Notes under the pieces: model-generated
The model's input: the letters and a program-made list of their open reading frames with translations, nothing else
What the model was told of the DNA's origin: nothing
Database searches by the model: none
Shown: positions 27,019-37,600 of the stretch, piece by piece
Position numbering within the stretch: the stretch's first letter is position 1
Layout of the letters: each line of letters starts with the position of its first letter
Translations under genes and position numbers: made by a program
NCBI GenBank assembly: GCA_022432975.1
Contig: CM039505.1
Coordinates: 51,368,653-51,432,652, forward strand
Source: Begonia masoniana
Taxonomy: Eukaryota > Streptophyta > Magnoliopsida > Cucurbitales > Begoniaceae
Direction: 5' to 3'
Length of the DNA stretch: 64,000 nt

Positions 27019-27953
27019 TTACCCCGGTTGTCCAGACGTCTAGCGGCAACGCAACGACTTAACTGGAATTTATCATTCGCCGGCTCAGTTCGAGAACTTT
27101 GATCAGATCACTGACGTGGAGAGCTCGAATCTATTCGCCGTCGATGGAGGAGCAAGAAGAAGAGGGAAATACAACCGCGAAAGGCTAAGTGGACCGGAGA
27201 GGGCAGGCAATCTATCAAATTAAACACGGGTCAGCCGGTCAGGGTCTCTATTGTACGGTCATTTTTCCTTGGGCCAGGCCAGCTGTGGTGAAAATAGTAA
27301 ATGATAATTTGTTGGTAAATTTTCATCAAAAATTCTCAATCATGGCTTGATTAACGAAATTAATTTTAAACTATTTTTGTTAATAAAATAAAACTTGAAC
27401 TATCGATATTTTAATAAATCAAATTCCAGCGTATTCTCAGTTCGATATTGATAGTCTAATAAATATATTATCTTTTTAAATAACAAGAGATTGATAGAGT
27501 AAAGTTTGATCATCATTAGACATAAATGTGACTATAATTCCAATCATATAATAAATATATTATCTTTTTAAATAGTAAGAGATTGATAGACTAAGGTTTA
27601 ATCATCATAAGACATAAATGTGACTATAATTCTAAATTCTCATAATGTTGCCGAATTAAGTAATATCTTGAAATAGTTAGTTTAATTAATTCAAGAGAAA
27701 TTTCTTTGAATTTAGATTTAGTTTTGCTTGGTTTTGTGAAATGTTGTGGATAGGAACATAAATTGAACTTTAAATTATTTTTTGCCCAATATTTGATTTC
27801 GAATGATGATTTTGAACACGTGTTTGTTTAAGATTTGTGATTTTTATAATAAATACAACCATCTTTATCTTGAAGTATGGGTGAAAATGATTATTTATTA
27901 AAATTGTGAAAAAAAACTCGTAATTTCTACCTAGTATATCTTATTTTATTATT
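27019..27953. promoter_or_regulatory. Upstream region of TRAPPC8
   Basis: The 300 bp before the start are less AT-rich and should contain the 5' UTR and promoter. A bZIP-type element TGACGTGG is at 27112-27119. Beyond about 27300 the sequence is AT-rich. A 92-bp unit starting taataaatatattatc is tandemly duplicated (27457-27640). No TATA box stands out at a fixed distance. Function is inferred from position. Confidence 0.4.
27457..27640. repeat. Two-copy 92-bp tandem repeat
   Basis: Copies start at 27457 and 27549 and share ttatctttttaaata..aagagattgataga and gacataaatgtgactataa, with a few substitutions. It lies between TRAPPC8 and the MULE. Confidence 0.75.
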
Positions 27954-28140
27954 GGATAAAGTTCAATTTGGGCCTTACAACTAGGTGAAATGAGCAATTT
28001 ACACTGTTAACTTGGATAATAGGTAATTTGGCCCCTATAACTAGGGTAAAGTGCAATTTTACCCCTACCGTGTAACGACCTCGTTTCCCAGCAAGATATT
28101 GTCCGCTCTGGGGATTGGGCCGTGGCCCAATATCCTCCCC

Positions 28141-28243
28141 TCACGACTTTGTTTGGCGAGAACTTCCCGGAAGGTCACCCAACCTGGAATTACTCTCGTC
28201 GAAGCACTTTTAACTTCGGAGTTCTTATGGGATCCGTTGCCAA
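28141..28243 (-). other. 5S-rRNA-like domain in Cassandra LTR (copy 1)
   Basis: The minus strand reads ggatcccataagaactccga, agttaaaagtgcttcgacga and ggttgggtgaccttccggga in 5S rRNA order. Compare plant 5S GGATCCCATCAGAACTCCGA...AGTTAAGCGTGCTTG...GGATGGGTGACC. The A-box and C-box promoter parts are recognisable but diverged. It is part of an LTR, not a 5S gene. Confidence 0.9.
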
Positions 28244-28595
28244 TCGTGCTCCAAAACACGTCTTGCTATGTTGGGCGGGGTCTCTTTACATATGTTTCAT
28301 TTCCACATACTTCTCCAAGCGATGTGGGATTGTGACGACCCCCTTTTTACGACCCGGGATTCGCTATACTCGAGTCCAGGATTCGCCTACACTCGGCTTA
28401 GGTCCCGAGGTTTGCCCCGCAGTCGTACACATACGTTCACATTCGGGTCATCACAATCACCCCCCTCGGGGGCCCAACGTCATCGTTGGCCACATTTCCG
28501 GTTGGGTACAAGCTTTGATACCATTTGTAACGACCTCTTATCCCAGCAAGATATTGTCCGCTTTGGGGATTGGGCCGTAGCCCAATATCCTCCCC

Positions 28596-28698
28596 TCACG
28601 ACTTTGTTTGGCAAGAACTTCCCGGAAGGTCACCCAACCTGGAATTACTCTCGCCGAAGCACTTTTAACTTCGGAGTTCTTATGGGATCCGTTGCCAA
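28596..28698 (-). other. 5S-rRNA-like domain in Cassandra LTR (copy 2)
   Basis: Second copy of the same domain in the right LTR, at an offset of exactly 455 bp from the first and almost identical to it. Confidence 0.9.
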
Positions 28699-30560
28699 TC
28701 GTGCTCCAAAACGCGTCTTGCTATGTTGGGCGGGTCTCTTTACATATGTTTCATTTCCACATACTTCCTCAAGCGATGTGGGATTGTGACGACCCCCTTT
28801 TTACGACCCGGGATTCGCCTATACTCGAGTCCGGGATTCGCCTACACTCGGCTTAGGTCCCGAGGTTTGCCCCACAGTCGTACACATACGTTCACATTCG
28901 GGTCATCACATACCGTCTCATTTTCCATTAAAATAGCACGTTTTGGTCACGTGCCTTCTTTTTCTTCCAAAAATACCCTTATCTCTTTCTCTCTCCTACC
29001 TTCGCTCTCTCCCTCTCTCTCTCATTTCCGTCATTGTTTTACAGAGAAAAAACTCGACATTTCTGAAAAGAAGTAAAACTAAAATTTTCACTAATTTCTG
29101 TCTATTAGCAATCCATACTACAGTGGAGCAAAACGAAAACAGGGTCTACAGAGAGTGGAAAAAAAAGAGTTACCTGAAGCTACAGAGAAAATGCCCATCA
29201 TTTTGATTGTTTCTCTCTCTAAAAGTCCAACAATTTTTGTTACAGAATCCATTTCCTGTTGGCTACTTCAACCTATTCACCTCCGCCATCAACCTAAAGA
29301 TGAAGACAAAAAGTTTAAGACAGCGAAAATGGCAGATCTCCTATGAGTATCATCACTATCATTTTCTTCAGCTGGACTGCAACTTTAGCCAAAGAGCTCA
29401 TGAGCTTTGTCTCAAAAGTCAAAACAACGACGTCTATTTAAACTCATCTGCATTCTGCAGTCTTCCTCCAAATGCGAAGAAATCTCTTCTAACAACATGA
29501 CAGCCACGAAAATGCTCCACAAAATGAAGGTCAGCGACCCATTTTTCCTTTTTTTGACCTGTCTCTTCCTCTTTTGACTGATGACTTTACTGCAAGATTT
29601 TCCTTTTATTTGACATCTGAAATAATTTGTTTTGTTTGTGTTTGGAGAAATTCTCTAATGGCGGTTGCCTTAGGTGTCGACACCTCAACCGCGTCTGGTC
29701 GACCCCCATAGGCATGGTCGACACCTCGTTTCGGCTTCGGAGTCAGAATCAGAGTCGTCTTCTTCGTCGTCTTCTTCTTCGTCATCGTCTTCATCCTGGT
29801 TGGCGATCGGAGGACGGTCAACTGAAGCGTAGATGGGAGGAACGAGGGGGGAGTTGAAGTGGGGATGGTTGTCGGAATAAGTTACTGGATTTGAGGTTGA
29901 GTGCTCGGAGAGAGCTGGTTTTGGCGGCGGTGGATGTGGGTGGTTGATGCGACGGTGGTTCTAGTTTTTGTTTCTTTCTCATATTTTAATGGGAGGAGGA
30001 AGAACAAGATTCAATCAACATCTTCAATTTCGATTCCTTGATAACCAGCAATGATAACTAGCGTTGAACTATTTTTACATAATCAATATTGGGTTTTTCA
30101 TTTTTCATCATCTTCATCGTCTTCCATCTTCGCCATCAATGTAAGATTATTTACTATTCGATTTGGTAGTTGGGTCTCTGCATTTTGACGCCGCTGAGAT
30201 TGTTTCTGGCCACTATTAATTCATTCAGAGAGAGTCACTTATTCGACCCTAGTTCCGACAGAAATTAGTGAAAATTTTAGTTTTGCTTCTCTTCAGAAAT
30301 GTGAAGTTTTTTATCTGTAAAACAATGGCGGAAATGAAAGACAGCGAGGGAGAGAGAGGGTAGGAGAGAGAAAGAGATAAGGGTATTTTGGGAAGAAAAA
30401 TAAGGTTCGTGACGAAAACGTGCTATTTTAACTGAAAATGAGACGGTAGGGGCCAAATTGCACTTTACTTTAGTTGTAGGGGCCAAATTGTCCATTATGA
30501 AAGTATACGGTGTAAATTGCTCATTTCACCTAGTTGTAGGGGCCAAATAACACTTTACCC

Positions 30561-31628
30561 TTAATTATTTATTTTATATACTAAATCTACTTTAAATTTG
30601 TTTAAACTTAATTTTGACATAAATTTAATTTTAAAATTCAAGTAATTAATTTCAATGAATGTTATATTTTTTCAAATATTTTGATTTTATAAATTATTTT
30701 TGAAGTATTTATTTACTTTAATAATGTTTAAGTTGGGTCTCAGTCTATTATTTTAACACCACTTATAATGATTATTAAAAAAGTTTTAATTATTTATTTT
30801 TATATATCATATTTAATTTAAATTTGAAAAAATATAAATTTTTTATTATTAATGTTATAATTATACGTTATCAAGTGACATATCATAATTATGATGTAAT
30901 TTTGAAAGTAGACAAATAAAACAACGAAACATAGGAATGTTAGTGCATTAAATAAAAAAAATATCATTATTTTTTGTATGAAAATAATCGTTCAATTATT
31001 CAAAACTAATTATAAATTATGGTATAAATTGATTCATCAAGTAAATTTAATGTCCAAAAATACCTAAATATAATAATATCTTTATCAATTTTCAATATAA
31101 TTTTAGAGTAAGACTATGTTGACCGTTTTATTATACTATTTTAAAATACTCGTTGAAGTGTCAAACAATGATTACTATAATTAAAGTATTATTAATGTAA
31201 TAAATTATAAATAATTAATTTATTATATTAATTACTCTTTGATATATTAGGTAGTAAATATTTTAATAAGATATAATAAAAAGGTACACCTGTCATTATT
31301 TTTTAAAAGTTGTTATAAACCAAAAATATTCGGAATTTACTGATTCACCCTTAACTCAAGTCAGTGACAGCAAACTACAAAAAAACCTCGAAAATGAAAT
31401 ACGACGTCGTTAAATCGCCCTTCATTAAAAGATCTCGCCACTTTCTTTAACGGCTACCGACTGTGGCGCTCAGAACCAGCCAAAGCCTCCCCCCGTCTCT
31501 CTTTCAGGTCGGCGGGCAAACCCCTGTCATCAAAATCGGGAAAAACCCTAGGCGGTAGAATTCGATCGAGAGAGGCATTTCGATCAATGTGATTCTGGTT
31601 GATTCTGATTACCAGATACAACAATAAT
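30561..31628 (+). promoter_or_regulatory. Upstream region of VIRILIZER
   Basis: The first 750 bp are very AT-rich with no recognised feature. From about 31380 base composition changes. There is a palindromic bZIP-type site acgacgtcgt at 31401-31410 and a telo-box AAACCCTA at 31543-31550, an element common near starts of plant housekeeping genes. Pyrimidine-rich cctccccccgtctctctttc precedes it. The 5' UTR probably lies in the last 100-150 bp; the transcription start is inferred. Confidence 0.45.
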
Positions 31629-34600
31629 ATGGGTCGGGCCGAACCTTGTGTGCTGTTCGCCCAGACCTTCGTTCACCCTCACCTGGACGAGTACGTAGAC
31701 GAGGTACTGTCAGTCTTTCTTGTTGAGACTTTATTTTGTATTTTCTTTTTTGAAAATTACGTTTTGTAGGATTTTCTTTTTTGGATAGTGTGAAACTTGG
31801 CGACGTTCTTTACTGTAAAGCTGCTTACTGGATTTTCTTTCGAATTTTTTTTTTGGTGTTAATTTTCAGGTGTTGTTTGCTGAACCAGTTGTTGTTACTG
31901 CCTGCGAGTTTCTGGAACAAAACGCTTTGTCGACTTCTCAGGCAGTTACCCTCGCTGGGTATAATGGATATGTTTCTCTCATTTTGTTTCAATGGAACCT
32001 ATGGAATTTGTCCCTTAAAATTCATGTCTAGTCGTCAAAGAGTACTGTTTTTTGTTCTTGAGCTATTACTGCTGGTAACCTCTTAATATGATAATTCAAG
32101 TTTGAGTTTTGGGTGAAATTTCTTTTAGAAGTTCGGCATCTTTTATGATAATACATGTAATTTTGTAGTTTGTAACATCCTGACCCCCCCTTTGTTTACA
32201 GGGCTACTCTCCCCCCTTCATTTGCTCTGGAGGTTTTTGTTCAGTGCGAAGGGGAGACAAGGTTCAGACGCCTTTGTCAGCCTTTTCTATATTCACATTC
32301 TTCATCCAATGTCTTAGAAGTAGAGGTGACCATCAATTTATTTCTGTCTGATACTTGGTTACTTTTCCCCCCTTTTCATATTTGTAAATTTTTTTTGTTT
32401 TTAAATGGCAGGCTGTTGTAACTAATCATTTAGTTGTAGCCGGGAGCTAATCGCAGTTTAAGTTTGGTCATATATGGAAACACAGCAGAAGATCTGGGGC
32501 TTTTTTGAAAATTACGTTTTGTAGGATTTTCTTTTTTGAAAATTACGTTTTGTAGGATTTTCTTTTTTGAAAATTACGTTTTGTAGGATTTTCTTTTTTG
32601 AAAATTACGTTTTGTAGGATTTTCTTTTTTGAAAATTACGTTTTGTAGGATTTTCTTTTTTGAAAATTACGTTTTGTAGGATTTTCTTTTTTGAAAATTA
32701 CGTTTTGTAGGATTTTCTTTTTTGAAAATTACGTTTTGTAGGATTTTCTTTTTTGAAAATTACGTTTTGTAGGATTTTCTTTTTTGAAAATTACGTTTTG
32801 TAGGATTTTCTTTTTTGAAAATTACGTTTTGTAGGATTTTCTTTTTTGAAAATTACGTTTTGTAGGATTTTCTTTTTTGAAAATTACGTTTTGTAGGATT
32901 TTCTTTTTTGAAAATTACGTTTTGTAGGATTTTCTTTTTTGAAAATTACGTTTTGTAGGATTTTCTTTTTTGAAAATTACGTTTTGTAGGATTTTCTTTA
33001 TTAATGTTTATGGACTTGGATATCAACAATTCTTCTTATTGGCTGTATGGTTAGGAGATGCCTGGTTGCAAACACAGGATTAATTGTTTTATTTTCTAGT
33101 AACATCCTGACCCCCCCTTTGTTTACAGGGCTACTCTCCCCCCTTCATTTGCTCTGGAGGTTTTTGTTCAGTGCGAAGGGGAGACAAGGTTCAGACGCCT
33201 TTGTCAGCCTTTTCTATATTCACATTCTTCATCCAATGTCTTAGAAGTAGAGGTGACCATCAATTTATTTTCTGTCTGATACTTGGTTACTTTTCCCCCT
33301 TTTCATATTTTGTAAATTTTTTTTTTGTTTTTAAATGGCAGGCTGTTGTAACTAATCATTTAGTTGTACGCGGGAGCTATCGCAGTTTAAGTTTGGTCAT
33401 ATATGGAAACACAGCAGAAGATCTGGGGCAATTTAACATTGGGCTCGATGATAGCTCTATAACTAACCTTGTTAGCTCAGATGATGGGAAGCTTGAGGAT
33501 CTCCCTCCACCATTACTTTCATCTAATATGATGATTGAGAAACCTATATGTGCTTTGACTACATTGTCACTACCTGTTGTTGCATCAGACATATCTATTG
33601 AGCTGAAGCAGTTTTTACAAATGATGGTGAAGATTTTGGAGATATTAAATATACGTGACAGATTGCATGAAGTAATTAGAATTGTAGCTTCAGTAGCCTC
33701 TTCTCACGTTTCTAATGCATGGGGCATGCCAAAAGATACTAAAGATTTGTGTGGTGTTATTAGTGTGGCCAGTAAGGAGTTATCGAGGCAGTATGAAGTC
33801 TTTTTGAATGATTCAAGTAATGCTTTTTCTCATTTGTCGCCTAGAGCATACTTCTCTTGAACTTGACATTGAGGTGGCTACTTCCAAACATCTAGTGGAC
33901 ATGTTGAGCAAGTATTTTCATTTTAATATGAATTTGGAAAGTGATGAACATCCGTTGGTTCCGAAGGTACTCGAGCTTTATTTTACTTGAAAGTTTGGGA
34001 CATCCCTTGTTAACATCTCTCTCTCTCTTATTCGTTCTTTTGTCTCCCTTTGCTACTAGATGATTTTATTAGTCTATGACCCCTTCATCTTGATTTCAGA
34101 CTACAAGTGTGATATTGGGGTTGAGTCTGGCTCTTTTGTTGTGCTCTGGTAGAGAAAGTTGTTTTCACTTTGTCAATATTGGGGGAATGGAGCTAGTGGG
34201 CCATATTTTTGGTTCTGATATGCAAAACTCTAGCACCATTTCATTGCTTCTACTTGGAGTGATTGAGCAGGCTACTCGTCATTCTGTTGGATGTGAAGGG
34301 TTTTTAGGTTGGTGGCCGCGTGAAGATGAAAATGTTCCGTCTGGTATTAGTGAAGGTTATAGTCAGTTGTTGAATTTGTTATTGCATAAACCACGCCATG
34401 ATATTGCTTCCCTTACGACTTTTGTGCTTCACCGCCTTAGACTTTATGAAGTCGCTTCTCGATATGAGGTACATATTTTGGTTTGGCGGTGCATCCAACA
34501 AATCATGCTTGAACAAAATTGTTAGATTAATTTCTTGTTTTTTTTTGTTTTTGTTTTTTTTTTGCAGAGTGCAGTTTTGTCCATATTAGGTGGTCTTGCT

Positions 34601-37600
34601 ACGAGTGGGAAGCTTACAAGTGGTACTTGGGACACGCTTATCAGCACTAGGTCTCAACTTAAAAAGCTCTTGGTCAGTTATAACACTGAATTGTAGTTTT
34701 ATGTGAATTCTGCTAGTTTTGGATTTTTTAATTGATGTAAGAAAAGCCTTATAATCCTAGTTGATGTTTTTGACAAGTATCAATGCAGAAGTTGATAAAT
34801 TCATATGGTCCAATTGATGATCCTTCTCCAGCTGAAGTTGCTGCCCGTTCATTGGTACTTTGTCAAAGCGATGGACCATTTTCTTTCAAAGCGACTAATT
34901 TCTTGATTTCCTTATCAAAATGCTGCTTCTCGAATTGGGATATTGACTCACGTTTACTTGTACTTTTAAAAGTATGTTATCTTACTACTACGCTTTCTAG
35001 GTCTAGAGATTTTTTGTTTTTTTTTTTTTTTTAAATTTGAGTACCTTTTTCGTATATTTTTCCATTGAGGAAATAAAGTAACAGATGAACAGCCTTAGGA
35101 GCTCAAGGATGTGCACAAAATTTGTTAATATGGAAAAATCATGTTAATTTCCAGGTAGCGATTGATTAGATATCTCAGCTATTAACATTCAAATGAGAGT
35201 AGGAAAATTTGTTTGACTATTCACCATTAACTTTCTTTATTTCGCTGTTCTTTTTTTAATTTAAATTTTTTCTTTGTTTCCTGTCAAGTTGAACATTTTA
35301 GTGAAAATAGTTTGGAAGAGGAGTAATTTGGGAGATATTTTGACAGGAGACTAGAGAGTAATGGAACCTCATTTTCGTTGATATTAAAGTTATTTTACAT
35401 CTTTGATAATTGTGGATGGGATCACACAAGCATTTTGCTTTTTCCTGTTGTGAGTTATTACCAATCAGATTATATAAAATATGGAATGAAATAGTTTACA
35501 TTGAGTCTTTTGTGTGGCAGGGCTCTTTTTTAATCTGCTGTGCCAATGTACAGACTGATATATTAAAAATCCAATAGAAAGATTATTGTCACAAAAGAAC
35601 CAATGTGACTTGTCCATGACGAATGTTTTTCCAGTCAGCAGTTTATATTTCCGAGGCTGTTAATTGTTTACTGAGTTTCTATACAATAATTAATAATCAC
35701 TAAGTCTATTTTGTGATACTTTTAGCATAGGTAAATTAACGTCAAACTTTGCTTAAAAACAGGAAAGAGGTTTCCTTCCTCTTTCAGCTGCATTGTTGTC
35801 ATCAACAATATTACAGTCCGAAGTTGGGCATGCCATGGATATTTTTGTAGATATTGCATCTTCTATTGAGGCCATAATCCTGTCTCTTCTCTTCACACGA
35901 TCAGGTTTTTTCTTTTTTGATTGCTTCTGAATTTTATTCTCAAAACATGGAATCATAATGATTCATGTCTAATCTCTACTCTTTAACCGATTAGCTCGTT
36001 TTCTTTTTTGGCTGAATATAGATTTTAGTTATCAAAACGAAGAAGCATAATGATTCATGTCTAGGTCTGTTTTACTTTTTTTTTCAGGTCTGATTTTTCT
36101 ATTAGAGCACCCTGAACTTGCAGATACTATAATTTATGCCCTAAGAGGTGTTGAAGATGTCAATAGGGAACAGTGTATTCCTCTTCGATATGCATCCATC
36201 CTTATAGCCAAGGGTTTCTTTTGTAGGCCCTCTGAAGTTGCAACAATCGTCTGGATGCATTTGAGGGTGGTTAGTATGAAACTTCTCATTCTCGGTCATG
36301 TTTGAGGAAGATAGTGGTTGATCATATTATTTATTTTATGTTGTAATTGAGATTTTCTAGAGTTAACCATATCTCATGCCTCATGTAGGTTAATGCCATA
36401 GATTGTCTTCTCACATCTACACCGCACTCTGAAGAGTTTTTATGGGTCTTATGGGAATTGTGTGGTCTCTCTAGGTATAAATGTTGGACCTTCTAGTTGA
36501 TCCCTTGGTATTCATCCAACATCAGTAAATTTGATTTCCTCTTTTATTTTGTCGTGCAGATCTGACTGTGGGCGCCAGGCGTTGTTGGTTCTTGGATATT
36601 TTCCCGAGGTACCTGTGATGTTGCTATATTACTTACTTTCCAGTCTTGTAGAGACATTTAGGAGAAATGCGTTTATTCCTGATTGAAAAGTTTGTTCATT
36701 ATCACGTAATCATTTGGTTGTAATGAACCTACATGCAAGTCAAAATATACTGGAAAATTATATTTGTTGATATTTGGAACCAATAATAGCTGCCTCTGAA
36801 TTAGAAACAAGTAGGATCATATCTTTTGAAGATTATAGCGAACTAAATGTGAAAATAGACATTAATAAGTATTTTACTTTGACAATTTGTGTTATTTCCA
36901 TTATTTGATGTTCTTTTTTGGGTTATCATTATTTTTAGGCTAAGTTATTAATTGGTCGATGGGGCATAATGTCTTATTGATGAGGAATTTCAATATAGGG
37001 TTATTACATATGATAAAAAATGTGTATTATTTGAAGGATTCTGAATGTTTTAGGAATATTGAAGAACAGATTTAGGATATGGTTGAGTAGGGTTCCTTTC
37101 ATTTTGGATATTTTAACCTCATTGGTTTAGCTGTAAAAGATTTGGCTTTGAATAGCATCCCTTCAAGGTCTAAGATTCAAATTCTCTTAGATGTAAAAAT
37201 TCTTGGGCTCATGACCTAAGGTGGTAGTATCATCGATATATCACTCACATAGGATAAATTTGAAGGCACAGTGCAAAAGTTTGTTTTATTAGTTGATGTG
37301 TACGTAAGCTGGCCCTTACATCTATGGATAAAAAAAAAACTTTATGATTTCTTATATATTAATTTTCTCTTCTTCGGAAATTTTCTTAATATAGGAACTT
37401 TGTTTATTGTTCTAATTTGACTTTTATAAATAGGCTTATAGGTTTGACTTTTTGGACAAAAGTTAATGATTGATTATTGAGTCTTAATGTTGCTTCTTCT
37501 TCAATTTTATCTAGTCTACCTATTCAGTCTCCCTTCCTAAATTCTTCTCTTTTTCAACTTTATTTGTTCCTTCTAATCTCGCTCATCTCTAGATATTGTG

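Larger units (their letters stand above)
28071..28910 (-). mobile_element. Complete Cassandra-type TRIM retrotransposon
   Basis: Two 385-bp LTRs (28071-28455, 28526-28910), starting tgtaacgacc and ending gtcatcaca, flank a 70-bp interior. The interior has a polypurine tract by the left LTR (minus strand CCCCCGAGGGGGGTGAT) and a tRNA-Met primer site by the right LTR (gctttgatacca, 28512-28523), so it reads on the minus strand. The target duplication taccg (28066-28070, 28911-28915) is perfect. Both LTRs carry a 5S-rRNA-like domain on the same strand, which defines Cassandra (established knowledge). It is inserted in the left TIR of the Mutator-like element and is therefore younger. The LTRs are highly similar, so insertion is fairly recent. 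Confidence 0.95.
27954..30560. mobile_element. Non-autonomous Mutator-like element with 304-bp TIRs
   Basis: Left arm 27954-28070 plus 28916-29102, interrupted by a Cassandra element, is the inverted repeat of 30257-30560; both arms come to 304 bp. Ends are ggataaagt and, reversed, gggtaaagt. The flanks tttattatt and ttaattatt match at 8 of 9 bases, as expected for the 9-bp duplications of Mutator elements. The 1.15-kb interior (29103-30256) has no transposase. It does include a stretch whose minus strand reads as a very acidic peptide (DEDDDEEEDDEEDDSDSDSE, about 29800-29735), which may be a captured host fragment. It fills most of the shared upstream space between TRAPPC8 and VIRILIZER. Confidence 0.85.

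Noticed and set aside
28141..28243. A genuine 5S rRNA gene
   Set aside because: The domain is diverged, inside an LTR, and present identically in both LTRs of one element.
28051..29076. Open frames of 94-173 codons over the Cassandra LTRs
   Set aside because: They lie antisense over 5S-like LTR sequence, recur in both LTRs and match no protein pattern.
32501..32996. Regular 31-bp array that might suggest a CRISPR array
   Set aside because: Units are contiguous and identical with no spacers, and the setting is a plant gene. It is a minisatellite.
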